Shown: piece after piece, positions 38,196-51,268 of the stretch
Position numbering within the stretch: position 1 is the first letter of the stretch
Layout: each line of letters opens with the position of its first letter
Source of the DNA: Actibacterium naphthalenivorans
GTDB lineage: Bacteria; Pseudomonadota; Alphaproteobacteria; Rhodobacterales; Rhodobacteraceae
Direction: 5' to 3'
Length of the DNA stretch: 64,000 nt
Assembly (NCBI RefSeq): GCF_014196965.1
Contig: NZ_JACIEQ010000002.1
Coordinates: forward strand, 372,001 to 436,000
The notes under the pieces: generated by a model
Told to the model about the DNA's origin: nothing
Databases searched by the model: none
Seen by the model: the letters and a program-made list of their open reading frames with translations, nothing else
Position numbers and translations under genes: made by a program

Positions 38196-40850
38196 CTATC
38201 CCCCGATCACCGCTTCGGCGGCGCTGATCGCGGCCTCTGCGTTCGCGGCATCCTTGCCGCCGCCCTGCGCCATGTCAGGCCGGCCGCCGCCGCCCTTGCC
38301 GCCCAGTTCCGCCACTGCGGCCCTCACCAGATCGACGGCCGAGACCCGGCCTGTCAGATCCTCCGTCACGCCCGCGGCCACCGCCGCCTTGCCGCCGGCA
38401 TCGGCGATCAGCAGCACCGCGCCCGACCCGATCCGCGCCTTATGCGCATCGATCAGCGCCGGAAGATCCTTGCCCGACACGCCCGAAAGAACCTGAGCAA
38501 CGAACGGTATGCCATTGATATCATGCGATTCCGGCGCTTCGGCCGCGCCGCCCGACATGGCCAGGTCACGGCGCAGCTGCGCCACTTCGTTGGTCAGCGC
38601 CTTGCGTTCGTCCATCAGCGCCTTTACCCGTTCGACAACCTCGGCCGGCTGCGCCTTCAGCACAGAGGCGACCTCGCTCAGCCGTTCGTCCTGGGCCGAG
38701 AGGTAATCCAGCGCCGCCTGCCCGGTCAGCGCCTCGATCCGCCGCACACCGGCGCTGGAGGCACTGTCGCCCAGCACCACGCACAGGCCGATATCGCCGG
38801 TCTGTTTCACATGGGTGCCGCCGCACAGTTCGATCGACCAGGTCTTGCCATCGGCGCCCTTGCCGGTGGGCGCGCGGCCCATCGACACCACGCGCACCTC
38901 GTCGCCGTATTTCTCGCCGAACAGCGCCTGCGCGCCGATGGCGCGGGCATCGTCCGGTGTCATGATCCGGGTCTCGACCGGGGTGTTCTGGCGGATGAAG
39001 GCGTTCACCTCGGCCTCGACCTTCTCGATCTCCTCGGGGCTCAGCGCCTTGGCGTGCGAAAAGTCGAACCGCAGCCGATCCTCCGCGTTCAGCGACCCGC
39101 GCTGCGCCACATGCGGGCCAAGCGCCTCGCGCAGGGCCTCGTGCAGCAGGTGGGTGGCCGAATGGTTGGCGCGGATCGCCGCGCGCCGCGCGTGATCAAC
39201 CTCCAGCTCGGCGCCCTCGCCGGGCAGGATGCGCCCCTTCGTCACCTCGGCAAAATGGATGAACACCCCGGCGGTCTTGCGCGTGTCGGTGATGCGCGCC
39301 GCGCCGCTCTCGGTCTTCAGCGTGCCGCTGTCGCCGACCTGGCCGCCCGATTCCGCATAGAACGGGGTCTGGTTGACGACGATCTGCACCTTGTCGCCCT
39401 GTTCCGCCGCCGTCAGCGCCGCGCCATCGCGGACCACGGCTATCACCTGGCCCTCGGCCCGCTCGGTGTCATAGCCCAGAAACTCGGTCGGGCCGTGCTC
39501 TTCGGCCAGATCAAGCCAGATCGCCGCATCACTTGTTTCGCCCGACCCCGCCCAGCTTGCGCGCGCCTTGGCCTTCTGCCCGGCCATGGCCGCATCGAAC
39601 CCGGCGGTATCCACCGCCCGGCCCTTTTCGCGCAGCGCGTCCTGCGTCAGATCCAGCGGGAACCCGTAGGTATCATACAGCTTGAACGCCGCCTCGCCCG
39701 GCAGGTCAGACCCTTCGGGCAGCTTCTCCAGCTCGTCATCCAGCAGCCGCAGGCCGCGCTCGAGCGTCTGGATGAACCGCCCTTCCTCCTGCTTCAGCGT
39801 CTCTTCGATCAGCGCCTTCGCCCGGCCCAGCTCGGGATAGGCCGCGCCCATCTGCGTGACCAGCGCCGGCACCAGCCGGTACATCAGCGGATCCTGCGCG
39901 CCCAGAAGATGCGCGTGCCGCATCGCCCGGCGCATGATCCGGCGCAGCACATAGCCGCGCCCCTCGTTCGAGGGCATCACCCCGTCGGCGATCAGGAAAG
40001 AGGTGGAGCGCAGATGGTCGGCGATCACCCGGTGATGCACATTGCCCGGCCCGTCCGGCTCGGTCGAGGTGGCATTGGCCGACGCCTCGATCAGGCTGCG
40101 CATCAGGTCGGTATCATAGTTGTCATGCTTGCCCTGCAGCAGCGCGCCGATCCGCTCCAGCCCCATGCCGGTGTCGATCGACTGCATCTCCAGCGCCTTC
40201 ATCGAGCCGTCGGCGAACTGCTCGTTCTGCATGAAGACCAGGTTCCAGATCTCGATGAAGCGGTCGCCATCCTCTTCGGCGCTGCCCGGCGGGCCGCCCC
40301 AGATCTGATCGCCGTGATCATAGAAGATCTCGGTGCAGGGGCCGCAGGGGCCGGTCGGACCCATCATCCAGAAATTGTCATTGGTCGGGATGCGGATGAT
40401 CCTGTCATCCGACAGCCCTGCGGTCTTTTTCCAGATCGTGGCGGCCTCGTCATCGGTGTGGTAGACCGTGACCAGAAGCTTGTTCCTGTCGATCCCGAAT
40501 TCCTTGGTCAACAATTCCCACGCATAGGGAATCGCCTCTTCCTTGAAATAATCCCCGAACGAGAAATTGCCGAGCATTTCAAAGAAGGTATGGTGGCGCG
40601 CCGTATAGCCCACATTATCCAGATCGTTATGCTTGCCGCCCGCGCGCACACATTTCTGCGCACTGGTCGCGCGGGTGTAGTCGCGATGCTCCACCCCGGT
40701 GAACAGATTCTTGAACTGCACCATGCCCGAGTTCGTGAACATCAGCGTCGGGTCGTTGCGCGGCACGAGGGGGGAGCTTTCCACAACCTCATGGCCGTTC
40801 TTGGCGAAGTAGTTCAAAAAGGTCGAACGGATTTCGTTCAGGCTCGGCAT
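38196..40850 (-). CDS. alaS: alanyl-tRNA synthetase
   Basis: Charges tRNA-Ala. 884 residues, full length. N-terminal aminoacylation core ([52 protein letters not shown]), editing domain with [13 protein letters not shown] (about 570-582) and [14 protein letters not shown] (about 673-685) zinc-type motifs, and the C-terminal oligomerisation/DHHA1 domain ending [16 protein letters not shown]. Upstream lies the recA terminator. Confidence 0.98.
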   Translation of the reverse strand: MPSLNEIRSTFLNYFAKNGHEVVESSPLVPRNDPTLMFTNSGMVQFKNLFTGVEHRDYTRATSAQKCVRAGGKHNDLDNVGYTARHHTFFEMLGNFSFGDYFKEEAIPYAWELLTKEFGIDRNKLLVTVYHTDDEAATIWKKTAGLSDDRIIRIPTNDNFWMMGPTGPCGPCTEIFYDHGDQIWGGPPGSAEEDGDRFIEIWNLVFMQNEQFADGSMKALEMQSIDTGMGLERIGALLQGKHDNYDTDLMRSLIEASANATSTEPDGPGNVHHRVIADHLRSTSFLIADGVMPSNEGRGYVLRRIMRRAMRHAHLLGAQDPLMYRLVPALVTQMGAAYPELGRAKALIEETLKQEEGRFIQTLERGLRLLDDELEKLPEGSDLPGEAAFKLYDTYGFPLDLTQDALREKGRAVDTAGFDAAMAGQKAKARASWAGSGETSDAAIWLDLAEEHGPTEFLGYDTERAEGQVIAVVRDGAALTAAEQGDKVQIVVNQTPFYAESGGQVGDSGTLKTESGAARITDTRKTAGVFIHFAEVTKGRILPGEGAELEVDHARRAAIRANHSATHLLHEALREALGPHVAQRGSLNAEDRLRFDFSHAKALSPEEIEKVEAEVNAFIRQNTPVETRIMTPDDARAIGAQALFGEKYGDEVRVVSMGRAPTGKGADGKTWSIELCGGTHVKQTGDIGLCVVLGDSASSAGVRRIEALTGQAALDYLSAQDERLSEVASVLKAQPAEVVERVKALMDERKALTNEVAQLRRDLAMSGGAAEAPESHDINGIPFVAQVLSGVSGKDLPALIDAHKARIGSGAVLLIADAGGKAAVAAGVTEDLTGRVSAVDLVRAAVAELGGKGGGGRPDMAQGGGKDAANAEAAISAAEAVIGG

Positions 40851-40929
40851 GCTCTTCTGGCCTTTCGCGGCGTAACTTGGCGGATCAGCCCCGTTTATCG
40901 CCGCATGCGGGGCCTGTCCACAGCAAGAA

Positions 40930-40954
40930 AAAGGCCGGGGGCGCGGCCCCGGCC
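40930..40954 (-). terminator. rho-independent terminator of recA
   Basis: Stem GGCCGGGG (40933-40940) and CCCCGGCC (40947-40954) with a 6-base loop. On the minus strand the stem is followed by TTTTTCTTG, so it ends recA transcription before alaS. Confidence 0.88.
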
Positions 40955-40979
40955 TCTCGCGTGATCATGCTGCCAGGGG

Positions 40980-42041
40980 TCAGGCTTCCAGAATATCGTC
41001 GTCGGATCCGTTGAATTCCAGACCATGCGCCGCGCGGATCTTGTCTTCGATCTCCATCGCCATCTCGCCGTTCTCGCGCAGGAAGGTCTTGGCATTCTCG
41101 CGGCCCTGGCCGATGCGCTCGTCACCATAGGAATACCAGGCGCCGGATTTCTCCACCACGCCGGCCTTGACCCCAAGGTCAAGCAGTTCCCCGGTCTTGG
41201 AAATGCCTTCGCCATACATGATATCGAATTCCACCTGCTTGAACGGCGGCGCCACCTTGTTCTTGACCACTTTCACGCGGGTCTGGTTGCCCACGACCGC
41301 GTCCCGGTCCTTGATCGAGCCGATGCGGCGGATGTCCAGCCGGACGGAGGAATAGAATTTCAGCGCATTGCCACCGGTCGTGGTTTCGGGCGAGCCGAAC
41401 ATCACGCCGATCTTCATGCGGATCTGGTTGATGAAGACCACCATACAGTTGGAACGTGAGATCGAGCCCGTCAGCTTGCGCATTGCCTGGCTCATCAGGC
41501 GCGCATGGACGCCGACGCTGCTGTCGCCCATATCGCCTTCAAGCTCCGATTTCGGGGTCAGCGCGGCAACCGAATCGACCACCACCATGCTGACCGCGCC
41601 GGAGCGGACCAGCGTATCGACGATCTCCAGCGCCTGCTCACCCGTGTCGGGCTGGGAAATCAGAAGCTCATCCAGGTTGACGCCCAGCTTTTTCGCATAT
41701 TGCGGGTCCAGCGCGTGCTCGGCATCGACAAAGGCGCAGACCCCGCCCTTTTTCTGCTCTTCGGCCACGCAATGCAGCGTCAGCGTGGTTTTGCCGGAAC
41801 TTTCAGGGCCATAGATCTCGATCACCCGGCCCTTCGGCAGCCCGCCGATGCCAAGCGCGATATCAAGACCCAGCGATCCGGTCGAGGTCGCCTCGATCTC
41901 CGTCACCGGGTTGTCGCCGCCCAGCTTCATGATCGACCCCTTGCCGAACTGCCGCTCGATCTGCGCCAGCGCGCTGTCCAGCGCCTTTTGCTTGTCGGAA
42001 TTGCGCTTGTCACTCATGGTAAGAAGGTCCGCCGTGGCCAT
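40980..42041 (-). CDS. recA: recombinase RecA
   Basis: DNA strand-exchange ATPase and LexA co-protease. 353 residues. Walker [10 protein letters not shown] (about 75-83), family signature [16 protein letters not shown] (about 223-238), and the acidic C-terminus [11 protein letters not shown]. Start taken at ATG 42041, with AGGA 5 bases upstream; ATG 42017 (MSDKRN) has none. A GTTC-N7-GTTC SOS box lies at 42093-42107, so LexA control is expected. Confidence 0.98.
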   Translation of the reverse strand: MATADLLTMSDKRNSDKQKALDSALAQIERQFGKGSIMKLGGDNPVTEIEATSTGSLGLDIALGIGGLPKGRVIEIYGPESSGKTTLTLHCVAEEQKKGGVCAFVDAEHALDPQYAKKLGVNLDELLISQPDTGEQALEIVDTLVRSGAVSMVVVDSVAALTPKSELEGDMGDSSVGVHARLMSQAMRKLTGSISRSNCMVVFINQIRMKIGVMFGSPETTTGGNALKFYSSVRLDIRRIGSIKDRDAVVGNQTRVKVVKNKVAPPFKQVEFDIMYGEGISKTGELLDLGVKAGVVEKSGAWYSYGDERIGQGRENAKTFLRENGEMAMEIEDKIRAAHGLEFNGSDDDILEA

Positions 42042-42092
42042 TGTCCTGCATCCTTATTCCACAGCCGCGCGGGGGCGGCAATCGTTGCTCTT

Positions 42093-42107
42093 GTTCGCCT
42101 CTTGTTC
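42093..42107 (-). promoter_or_regulatory. LexA (SOS) box of recA
   Basis: GTTC (42093-42096), seven bases, GTTC (42104-42107), an exact match to the alphaproteobacterial GTTC-N7-GTTC SOS consensus. It is 52-66 bases upstream of the recA start. Confidence 0.88.
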
Positions 42108-42198
42108 TCACCCTTATGAGATCAAAAAGAGAACATTTCAAGAAGTTTCTCTTAAAACTATGTTCAGCCATCGTTGGTTAAAGAGTAGTTTACGCAAA

Positions 42199-42849
42199 AT
42201 GCCGAAATTTAAGAAAAAGCGGGGCAATCGGGCGATGATGGTTTTCTGGGAGGCGGGGCTGGCCTTGCTGGCGGTGCCAAAGACGGGGACACAGGCCCTT
42301 GCGGCGGCGCTCGGGGAACGGGCCGATCTGGTGATCCGCAACCCGCCCGCGCTCAAACATATGACGGCCGACCGGTTCCGGCGGCGGCTGCGGCCGGTGC
42401 TGGAACAGAACAGCGCGAAAAAGCTGACCACCGTCGCGGTTCTGCGCGACCCGCTCGACTGGCTGGGCAGCTGGTACCGGTATCGCGGGCGGCCGGGGCT
42501 GAGCGGCCGGCCCAATTCCACCGCCCGCATCAGTTTTGACCGGTTCGTTCTGGATTATCTGTCCGACGCCCCGCCGGCCCATGCGGCCGTCGGCTCTCAG
42601 TTTCGCTTCGTGACCAACGGCAATGGCAAGGTCATCGTTGATACGCTGCTGCCCTATGAGGCGCCGGAGGCCTTGCTGGCCTTCCTGTCGGCACGCCTGG
42701 GGTTTCCGGTATCACCGCCGCCCCAGCGCAATGTCTCGCCCGAACGCCCCCTTGCGCTTTCCACAGAAACAGAGGCCCGGCTCCGGACACAATTGGAGGC
42801 GGATTTCGCGCTTCATGCGGCTGTCCGGAACGGCGCCCACGGGGCATGA
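42199..42849 (+). CDS. sulfotransferase-like hypothetical protein
   Basis: 216 residues from ATG 42199. A phosphate-binding-loop-like AVPKTGTQALAAALGE (about 25-40) and TVAVLRDPLDWLGSWYRYRGRPG (about 80-102) match the PAPS-binding sites (5'-PSB and 3'-PB) of sulfotransferase-fold proteins seen in marine Rhodobacterales. Enzyme activity and acceptor are unknown. The start is uncertain: ATG 42160, 42199 and 42235 are all in frame, none with a strong ribosome-binding site. The upstream 42110-42230 stretch is strikingly AT-rich next to its neighbours and faces recA. Confidence 0.78.
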   Translation: MPKFKKKRGNRAMMVFWEAGLALLAVPKTGTQALAAALGERADLVIRNPPALKHMTADRFRRRLRPVLEQNSAKKLTTVAVLRDPLDWLGSWYRYRGRPGLSGRPNSTARISFDRFVLDYLSDAPPAHAAVGSQFRFVTNGNGKVIVDTLLPYEAPEALLAFLSARLGFPVSPPPQRNVSPERPLALSTETEARLRTQLEADFALHAAVRNGAHGA

Positions 42850-42859
42850 GACGGACGGC

Positions 42860-45289
42860 TCAATGCAACTGGTCGCGCACCGTCATCGTGAGTTCGGCCA
42901 GAGAGAAGGGTTTGGGCAAAAACACCGAGTTCGGAATCCGTGGCTGCGTGTCGGAAAACGCATCCTCGGCATAGCCAGACACAAAGACAACCCGCGTGTC
43001 CGGGCGATCCTCCAATGCCCGCCGCACCCAGCTTGGCCCGTCCATTCCGGGCATCACCACGTCGGTGACAAACACGTCGACCCGGATGGCGTCATCGCTC
43101 AGGGTTTGCAGGGCCTCCTCGGCGCTTGCGGCCTCTAGCACCGTATAGCCCCGCATCCGCAATGCGCGCGAGGCGAAGGCCCGAACCGGCGCCTCGTCCT
43201 CGACCAGAAGAACAACGCCCTCTCCCGGCCTGGGCGCCGCTTCTGCGGCCGTTTTCGGGGCCGCGCCGTTCCGCGCGGCGCCTGATACGAGATCCGCCAG
43301 CCCGTCACCGGCCGCGCGCGGCCCCTTGTCATCGGGGCACGGCTCGGCGGCCGCAACCTTTGGCAGGGCGGGCAGAAGATCCGCGCGGTCGCCGGCCCGC
43401 GCGTCCGGCAGGACCGGGCCCAGAACCGGCAGGTAGATCGTGAAACAACTGCCCGAGCCCGGCACGCTGTCGACGAAGATGAACCCGCCTGACTGCTTGA
43501 CGATGCCATAGGCCGTCGACAGGCCAAGCCCCGTCCCTTCGCCGACACGCTTGGTGGTGAAGAACGGCTCGAAGATCTTCGACAGCTTGTCCGCCGGGAT
43601 ACCCTGCCCCTCGTCCACCACCCGGATCAGCACATAGTCGCCGGGCGGCACCACGGCGCGATCGCGGCGCAGCTCCTGCTTCATGTGGTGCAGCGCGGTC
43701 TCGATCCTGATCTCGCCGCCGGTGGGCATCGCGTCCCGCGCGTTGACCACAAGGTTCATGATCACCTGCTCCAGCTGGCGCTTGTCGGCCCGGATCGGTG
43801 CCAGCGCCGGGTCATGCGACACCGTCAGCGAAACCCGCTCTCCCACGAGGCGATTCAACAGATGGCTCAGGTCGGTCAGCGTATCGCTCAGATCCAGCAC
43901 CTCGGGCCGCAGGGTCTGCTTGCGCGAGAAGGCCAGCAACTGCCCGACAAGGCTGCCGGCGCGGTTGGCATTCTGGTTGATCTGCATCAGATCGTTGTAA
44001 TCCGGATCGCCCTGATCATGCCGCAACAACAACAGATCGCAATGGCCGGTGATCGCGGTCAGCAGGTTGTTGAAATCATGCGCCACACCGCCCGCCAGCT
44101 GCCCGATGGCCTGCATCTTCTGGCTCTGAACGAACTGTGCCTCCAGCGTTTTCAGCTCGGTCGCGTCGTGAAGCACGGCGACAAGGCCGTCCTGGCCGGG
44201 TTCGGCGGGCGCCAGCGTGATCTGCAGGAACACGTCTTCGGCGCTGCGCCGCACCCGCAACACCTCGGAGCGGTGGGCGGCCGGGCCTTCGGGCACCGAC
44301 GCCAGCCAATCCAGCACCGAGCGGCCCAGACCTTCGACCAGATCGGAAAGGTTGATCGGACCGCCGGGCTGGCCAAGCAGATCACGCGCCAGACGGTTCG
44401 CCATTCTCACCGTGCCATCGCGCGAAAGCCGCAACAGCGCCACCGGAAGCGCATCGAACGCTTCGCCGTCGAACTCGGCCGCCGGCGCGACCGTGCCCGA
44501 GGGCAGAAGATAGACCTCTTTGCGGCCGTTCTGCCCTTCGATCTCGACGCATCTTGCGTCTACCGGGCCATCGGCGCCGCGAAGCCGGGCCAGATCGCCG
44601 GGATGTGCCGGCGGCGTGGCGAAAACCTCGTCCACCGAACGGGCGCGGGTGCCCAGAACCCGCCGCAGCGCCTCGTTCATGAACAGAACCGTACCGTTCC
44701 GGCCGACCGTCATCAGCGGCAGGCTCAACCCCTCTGCTGCGCGTGTGGTGCCACGCTCCTGCATCTCGTCGAAGCGCCAGAAGAAGGTGCCGGATTGCGC
44801 GGAATGAACCGAGACCCGGACATGCCCGCGCCGCGTCACCACGTCTTCGCGCGCGGCGCCCTGCGCGTCGGCACGGGACTGCAGGCGATGGATCACCGAG
44901 GCGGTATTGGCGAAAAGCTCGCCCATCGCGCGCACGAGCGTTTCGTGCCGCCCGGCACCGAATCGCGTGCCCGCCGCCGGGTTGCGATAGATAACGGCGC
45001 CATCCCCATCTGTGGCAAAGGCCGGAACCGGATCGTTTTCGGAAAACGCAGCCAGTGCGCGCAGGTCGGGCGGGCGCGGGCCGAACCGCGGCAGGATCCA
45101 CGCCAGCGCCACCAGCGTCGCGAGCGACAGGCCCGCCGCGGCCAGCACTCCGCCCGGCGCGCTGTCGCGCGACACGAAGGCACCGGCCAGACAAGCCAGC
45201 GCGGCCAGCATCATCCGCACGCGCCGCGCCGAAAGGGCGGCCGCGATGCGCAGCATTGGGCCGGGACTGTGCGCCGGGATGGACACCAT
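42860..45289 (-). CDS. cckA: cell-cycle hybrid histidine kinase CckA
   Basis: 809 residues. Two N-terminal membrane helices (about 26-40 and 46-66), two PAS-like domains (about 80-180 and 190-375), HisKA with phospho-His in [23 protein letters not shown] (about 407-429), HATPase ([24 protein letters not shown]) and a C-terminal receiver ([20 protein letters not shown]). The [10 protein letters not shown] box and layout are the hallmarks of CckA, which phosphorylates ChpT and CtrA; in Rhodobacterales this path controls motility and gene transfer agents. ATG 45289 behind GGAGG. A perfect CtrA-type box lies upstream. Confidence 0.93.
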   Translation of the reverse strand: MVSIPAHSPGPMLRIAAALSARRVRMMLAALACLAGAFVSRDSAPGGVLAAAGLSLATLVALAWILPRFGPRPPDLRALAAFSENDPVPAFATDGDGAVIYRNPAAGTRFGAGRHETLVRAMGELFANTASVIHRLQSRADAQGAAREDVVTRRGHVRVSVHSAQSGTFFWRFDEMQERGTTRAAEGLSLPLMTVGRNGTVLFMNEALRRVLGTRARSVDEVFATPPAHPGDLARLRGADGPVDARCVEIEGQNGRKEVYLLPSGTVAPAAEFDGEAFDALPVALLRLSRDGTVRMANRLARDLLGQPGGPINLSDLVEGLGRSVLDWLASVPEGPAAHRSEVLRVRRSAEDVFLQITLAPAEPGQDGLVAVLHDATELKTLEAQFVQSQKMQAIGQLAGGVAHDFNNLLTAITGHCDLLLLRHDQGDPDYNDLMQINQNANRAGSLVGQLLAFSRKQTLRPEVLDLSDTLTDLSHLLNRLVGERVSLTVSHDPALAPIRADKRQLEQVIMNLVVNARDAMPTGGEIRIETALHHMKQELRRDRAVVPPGDYVLIRVVDEGQGIPADKLSKIFEPFFTTKRVGEGTGLGLSTAYGIVKQSGGFIFVDSVPGSGSCFTIYLPVLGPVLPDARAGDRADLLPALPKVAAAEPCPDDKGPRAAGDGLADLVSGAARNGAAPKTAAEAAPRPGEGVVLLVEDEAPVRAFASRALRMRGYTVLEAASAEEALQTLSDDAIRVDVFVTDVVMPGMDGPSWVRRALEDRPDTRVVFVSGYAEDAFSDTQPRIPNSVFLPKPFSLAELTMTVRDQLH

Positions 45290-45335
45290 CTGCCTCCGTT
45301 GCGATTCGGGTCCGGTCCATTTCGGCGTGATAAGG

Positions 45336-45351
45336 TTAAGCGGCTCTTAAC
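45336..45351 (-). promoter_or_regulatory. CtrA-type box upstream of cckA
   Basis: TTAA (45336-45339), seven bases, TTAAC (45347-45351), an exact match to the CtrA consensus TTAA-N7-TTAAC; with the preceding G it is palindromic (GTTAA...TTAAC). It lies 47-62 bases upstream of the cckA ATG and between cckA and the rRNA methyltransferase gene. Confidence 0.75.
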
Positions 45352-45383
45352 GCAGGTGATTCAAGGCTGTGCCGGGGCGGGCA

Positions 45384-46556
45384 TCATCCCCGCCGCAGCA
45401 CCGCCACAAAGAAACCGTCGCCGCCATCCAGCGGGGTCAGACGGCGTGACGCGATCTGTTTCCAGCCCGGTGTCCGCGCCAGAAAGGCGCTGATCTGATC
45501 GCCGTTTTCCGCATCGAGTATCGAGCAGGTCGCATAGGCCAGATGCCCGTCCGGCCCGACCAGCGGCGCGGCGCGGTCGAGAATTTCCGATTGCACGGCA
45601 AGCAGTTGCGCCATGTCGCTCTCCTGAAGCATCCACTTGCCTTCCGGGCTGCGCCGCCAGGCGCCGCTGCCCGAACAGGGCACATCGCACAGCACAAGGT
45701 CGAATGGCGCGGCGGCCTCGGGCTCATCCGGCGCCAGCATCGTCACAGACACCCCGGCCCGCGCCGCCCGCGCGGGCAGGTCACGCATACGCCGGGGCTG
45801 GGCATCATGGGCGAAGAACCGGGCGTCGGCGCGCGCGGCCATGGCCAGGGTCTTGCCCCCGCCCCCGGCGCAGTAATCCAGAACGCGCTGGACAGCCGCC
45901 ACCGGCAGCATGTCGACCACCGCCTGCGACGCTGCATCCTGAAGCTCCACCAGCCCCGAGGCATAGGCTGCGCTGGTCTGAACCCGGCGCGGGTTTGTCC
46001 GCACCTCCAGCGCCGTGGGCGACAGCGGGTGCGGCGTGGTGGTGATGCCCTCTTGCGCGAGGGTCTGCATTGCCTCGTCGCGAGTGCCGCGCCTCAGGTT
46101 GACGCGCAGGAACACCGGTGCCCGCTGGCGCAACGCCTGCATGACCGGCGCGAAATCCGGCCCCAGACTGCCGCGCAGCAGCGGCGCAAGCCAGTCGGGG
46201 CAATCCAGCGCCACGTTTTCGGGCAGATCGGCGGGCGTGACGGTCAGCGCCTGCTCGGCGTCGCTCAGCGGCGGGGGCGCATAGGCCTCGCCCGAGAACA
46301 CCTCTGCCGGATCAACCCCGGCGGCGCGCAGGGCGCCCAGCATCAGCCCGCGCCCGGTCTCTCGCCCGCCGAGCGCCGCGAAAGAGCGGCGGCAGCGCAG
46401 CGCGTCGAATACATGATCGCGGATCGCGGCGCGGTCTTTCGACCCGGCGAAACGATTCTGCCGGCCCCAGGTTGTCAGCAGCTTTTCGGCCGGGGCGCCG
46501 GCCAGAACCCCGTCGAGAATGTCGATGGCGGCGGCAATGCGGGCGGCGGGTTTCAC
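45384..46556 (-). CDS. RsmB-type RNA (cytosine-5) methyltransferase
   Basis: 390 residues. N-terminal NusB-like region, then VFLRVNLRRGTRDEAM, SAAYASGLVELQDAASQAV, SAM-binding VLDYCAGGGGKTLAMAA (about 222-238), and the two catalytic cysteines of the NOL1/NOP2/Sun family: LCDVPCSGSGAWRR (about 290-303) and AYATCSILDAEN (about 338-349). Methylates cytosine C5 in RNA; the rRNA site cannot be fixed from sequence. Sits between cckA and guaB, same strand. Confidence 0.94.
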   Translation of the reverse strand: MKPAARIAAAIDILDGVLAGAPAEKLLTTWGRQNRFAGSKDRAAIRDHVFDALRCRRSFAALGGRETGRGLMLGALRAAGVDPAEVFSGEAYAPPPLSDAEQALTVTPADLPENVALDCPDWLAPLLRGSLGPDFAPVMQALRQRAPVFLRVNLRRGTRDEAMQTLAQEGITTTPHPLSPTALEVRTNPRRVQTSAAYASGLVELQDAASQAVVDMLPVAAVQRVLDYCAGGGGKTLAMAARADARFFAHDAQPRRMRDLPARAARAGVSVTMLAPDEPEAAAPFDLVLCDVPCSGSGAWRRSPEGKWMLQESDMAQLLAVQSEILDRAAPLVGPDGHLAYATCSILDAENGDQISAFLARTPGWKQIASRRLTPLDGGDGFFVAVLRRG

Positions 46557-46611
46557 AGCCGCCCGAACCTTGCGTTATACGTTATCTTGCAGGCATAACC
46601 CATTTGAATGC

Positions 46612-49115
<2,504 letters not shown>

Positions 49116-49312
49116 CGGGTGTCCTCACGTGTCAGGGCCTCGGGGCCACACTGCCTGTCGCGGCCCCGGTTTTCGACGTGCTTCATGGTCGCAGAGCGGG
49201 GCCTGTGGCCGGATTATCCGCCGCGCGCGGGTTTCAGCGGGTTGATCTTGCATGGAAACCGGTTTCTGTGCAGGACAGGGAGCATACCGGGCGGCGAAGA
49301 GGGAAAAGTCAC

Positions 49313-49762
49313 GTGAGCAAGCTGATCTATATTCTGAACGGCCCGAATCTGAACCTGCTGGGCCAGCGCCAGCCCGAGATCTACGGGCGGGGCACCTTGG
49401 CCGATGTCGAAACCGATTGCACTACCCTGGGCAAGGACCTGGGGCTGGAGATCCGCCTGCTTCAGTCAAACCATGAAGGGCAGATCGTCGACTGGATCCA
49501 CGAGGCCCGCGACGCCGCCGCCGGGATCATCATCAACCCCGCCGCGTTCACCCATACGTCCGTCGCGCTTCTGGACGCGCTCAACACCTTCGACGGGCCG
49601 GTGCTGGAGGTTCATATCTCCAACGTGCACAAGCGTGAAAGCTTTCGCCAGCACTCCTATGTCAGCCTGCGCGCCGACGGGGTGATCGCGGGGTGCGGCC
49701 TTCAGGGCTATGCGCTTGCCCTGCGGCGGATGGCGGTGCTGACGGAAGCGAAAGAAGCCTAG
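49313..49762 (+). CDS. aroQ: 3-dehydroquinate dehydratase, type II
   Basis: Third step of the shikimate pathway. 149 residues. [20 protein letters not shown] (5-24) holds the catalytic Tyr and Arg region, [30 protein letters not shown] with the catalytic His (about 80), and [18 protein letters not shown]. It uses a GTG start at 49313 with AGAGGGAAA upstream; the open frame to 49178 is not family-like. Its end overlaps the convergent lysR gene by 4 bp. Confidence 0.96.
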   Translation: MSKLIYILNGPNLNLLGQRQPEIYGRGTLADVETDCTTLGKDLGLEIRLLQSNHEGQIVDWIHEARDAAAGIIINPAAFTHTSVALLDALNTFDGPVLEVHISNVHKRESFRQHSYVSLRADGVIAGCGLQGYALALRRMAVLTEAKEA

Positions 49763-50643
49763 CCGCTTCCTGCCCCACCGGCGCCGGGCGCGCCCGACAG
49801 CACCCGGGCCCGCTTCGCGAGCCCGTCCACCAGCATCCTGCGCACCGCGGCGATGCGCGGCACATCGGCCAGATCCTCATGGCTGGCCACCCAGATCTCC
49901 ACGCTCGGCTCCGGCACGATATCGCCCAGACGCACGAGGCGCGGATCGGGGTCGCCCAGGCAACAGGGCAGCACCGACCGCCCGAGGCCCTGCGCCGCCA
50001 TCTCTCGCAGCACGATGAAACTGTCGGCGGCCCCCGCAACATCGCCCGCGTGCATCTTCTGCTTCACCCATTCCCCCGCGCGCGAACGCGTCAGCGCGCC
50101 GGCGACGCCAAGCCACCTGTCCGGCGCGCCCGGGGCAGCGTAGACGGCAACGCCGAGATGGGCGGCCACCTGCCCCACCAGCCCGTCGCGCAGCTCCGGC
50201 GACGGGCGCACGGCAATGTCGGCATGAAGCCGCGACAGATCCAGATGATCGTTCGAACACAGAAGCGTCAGCCGCAGCTCGGGCGCGCCGGCCTGAATCT
50301 CTGCCATGATCGACGGCAGGATGGCGTGACAGAAGGTATCGGTCGAGGTGATGCGCACATCGCCGCGCAGCGGCGCCTCGGCCCCGCGGATCAGCCGCCC
50401 GACCGCCAGAACCGCGTTTTCCACCTCACGCGCGGCATCGAGCATGCGCAGACGATCCGCCCGCAGCGTATAGCCCTGCCCGCTGCGCTGAAACACCGGC
50501 GCGCCGTGCCGCTCCTCGAACGCGGCGATGCGGCGCAGGACGGTGGCGTGGTTCACTCCCAGCTGCCGCGCGGCGGCGCTGACCGTTCCGGCTTCCGCCA
50601 CCGCCAGCACATATCGCAGGTCGTCCCAGTTTTCCTTGTGCAT
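49759..50643 (-). CDS. LysR-family transcriptional regulator
   Basis: 294 residues. N-terminal winged HTH ([45 protein letters not shown], about 7-51) and a substrate-binding domain. Divergent from the two cytochrome c genes with a 92-bp gap, the usual layout for a regulator of its neighbour; the T-N11-A type sequence around 50682-50700 could be its site. The inducer is unknown. Confidence 0.93.
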   Translation of the reverse strand: MHKENWDDLRYVLAVAEAGTVSAAARQLGVNHATVLRRIAAFEERHGAPVFQRSGQGYTLRADRLRMLDAAREVENAVLAVGRLIRGAEAPLRGDVRITSTDTFCHAILPSIMAEIQAGAPELRLTLLCSNDHLDLSRLHADIAVRPSPELRDGLVGQVAAHLGVAVYAAPGAPDRWLGVAGALTRSRAGEWVKQKMHAGDVAGAADSFIVLREMAAQGLGRSVLPCCLGDPDPRLVRLGDIVPEPSVEIWVASHEDLADVPRIAAVRRMLVDGLAKRARVLSGAPGAGGAGSG

Positions 50644-50735
50644 TTATTAACCGGCCCGCTGCGTTTTTGACGAATGGTGTTAAATATTCTCACAGCTAAA
50701 CTGTTCCCCACAGGAATTTTTTCAAGGAGATCCAG

Positions 50736-51209
50736 ATGGGTACTTCAACAAAGATTTTCGGCGTCGCGCTTGGCCTTTCGCTGTTGGCAGGTGCCGCCCT
50801 CGGCGCCAGCGATGAAGACATGGCGGTGCAGGCGGCGATCAAGGCCCGCCAGGCGCACATGGACCTTTACGCATATAACCTTGGCATTCTCGGCGCCATG
50901 GCGAAGGGCGATGTGGAATATAACGCCGATATTGCCGGCGGGGCCGCATCGAATATCGTCACCCTGACCTCTCTGGATCAGTCGACCCTCTGGCCCGAAG
51001 GGTCTGACAGCATGGCGGCGGAAACCCGTGCCCTGCCCGCGATCTGGGACAACTTTCCCGACGTGATGGCCAAGAGCCAGGCGCTGGTCGAGGCTGCCGT
51101 CGCGATGGAAGCTGCCGCCGGCACCGGTATCGACGGGCTGCGCGCGGCGATCGGCCCGCTGGGCGGCGCCTGCGGCGCTTGCCACAAGGTTTACCGCGCG
51201 CCGGAATAA
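50736..51209 (+). CDS. cytochrome c (class II, c'/c556-like)
   Basis: 157 residues with a signal peptide (MGTSTKIFGVALGLSLLAGAALG, cleaved around Gly23). The four-helix class II cytochrome layout has its haem c motif, CGACH, near the C-terminus in GGACGACHKVYRAPE, preceded by LPAIWDNFPDVMAKSQALVEAAVAME. Periplasmic electron carrier or gas-binding protein. Cotranscribed with the next gene, a diheme cytochrome, 59 bp downstream. Confidence 0.93.
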   Translation: MGTSTKIFGVALGLSLLAGAALGASDEDMAVQAAIKARQAHMDLYAYNLGILGAMAKGDVEYNADIAGGAASNIVTLTSLDQSTLWPEGSDSMAAETRALPAIWDNFPDVMAKSQALVEAAVAMEAAAGTGIDGLRAAIGPLGGACGACHKVYRAPE

Positions 51210-51268
51210 AACGCCCCGGGGCGGCGCGGCCACCGCGCGCCCCGACACTGCCCTGAAACGAGGCCCCG

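Noticed and set aside
38442-40964. 840-codon plus-strand frame opposite alaS
   Set aside because: Same length range as alaS but its translation is compositionally biased and matches no family.
42178-42193. TTAA-N7-TTTAC resembling a CtrA half-site before the sulfotransferase-like gene
   Set aside because: One mismatch and it lies only 6 bases before the chosen ATG, too close for a promoter operator; AT-rich sequence gives such matches by chance.
43685-45493. 602-codon plus-strand frame opposite cckA
   Set aside because: A shadow frame; all kinase and receiver motifs are on the minus strand.
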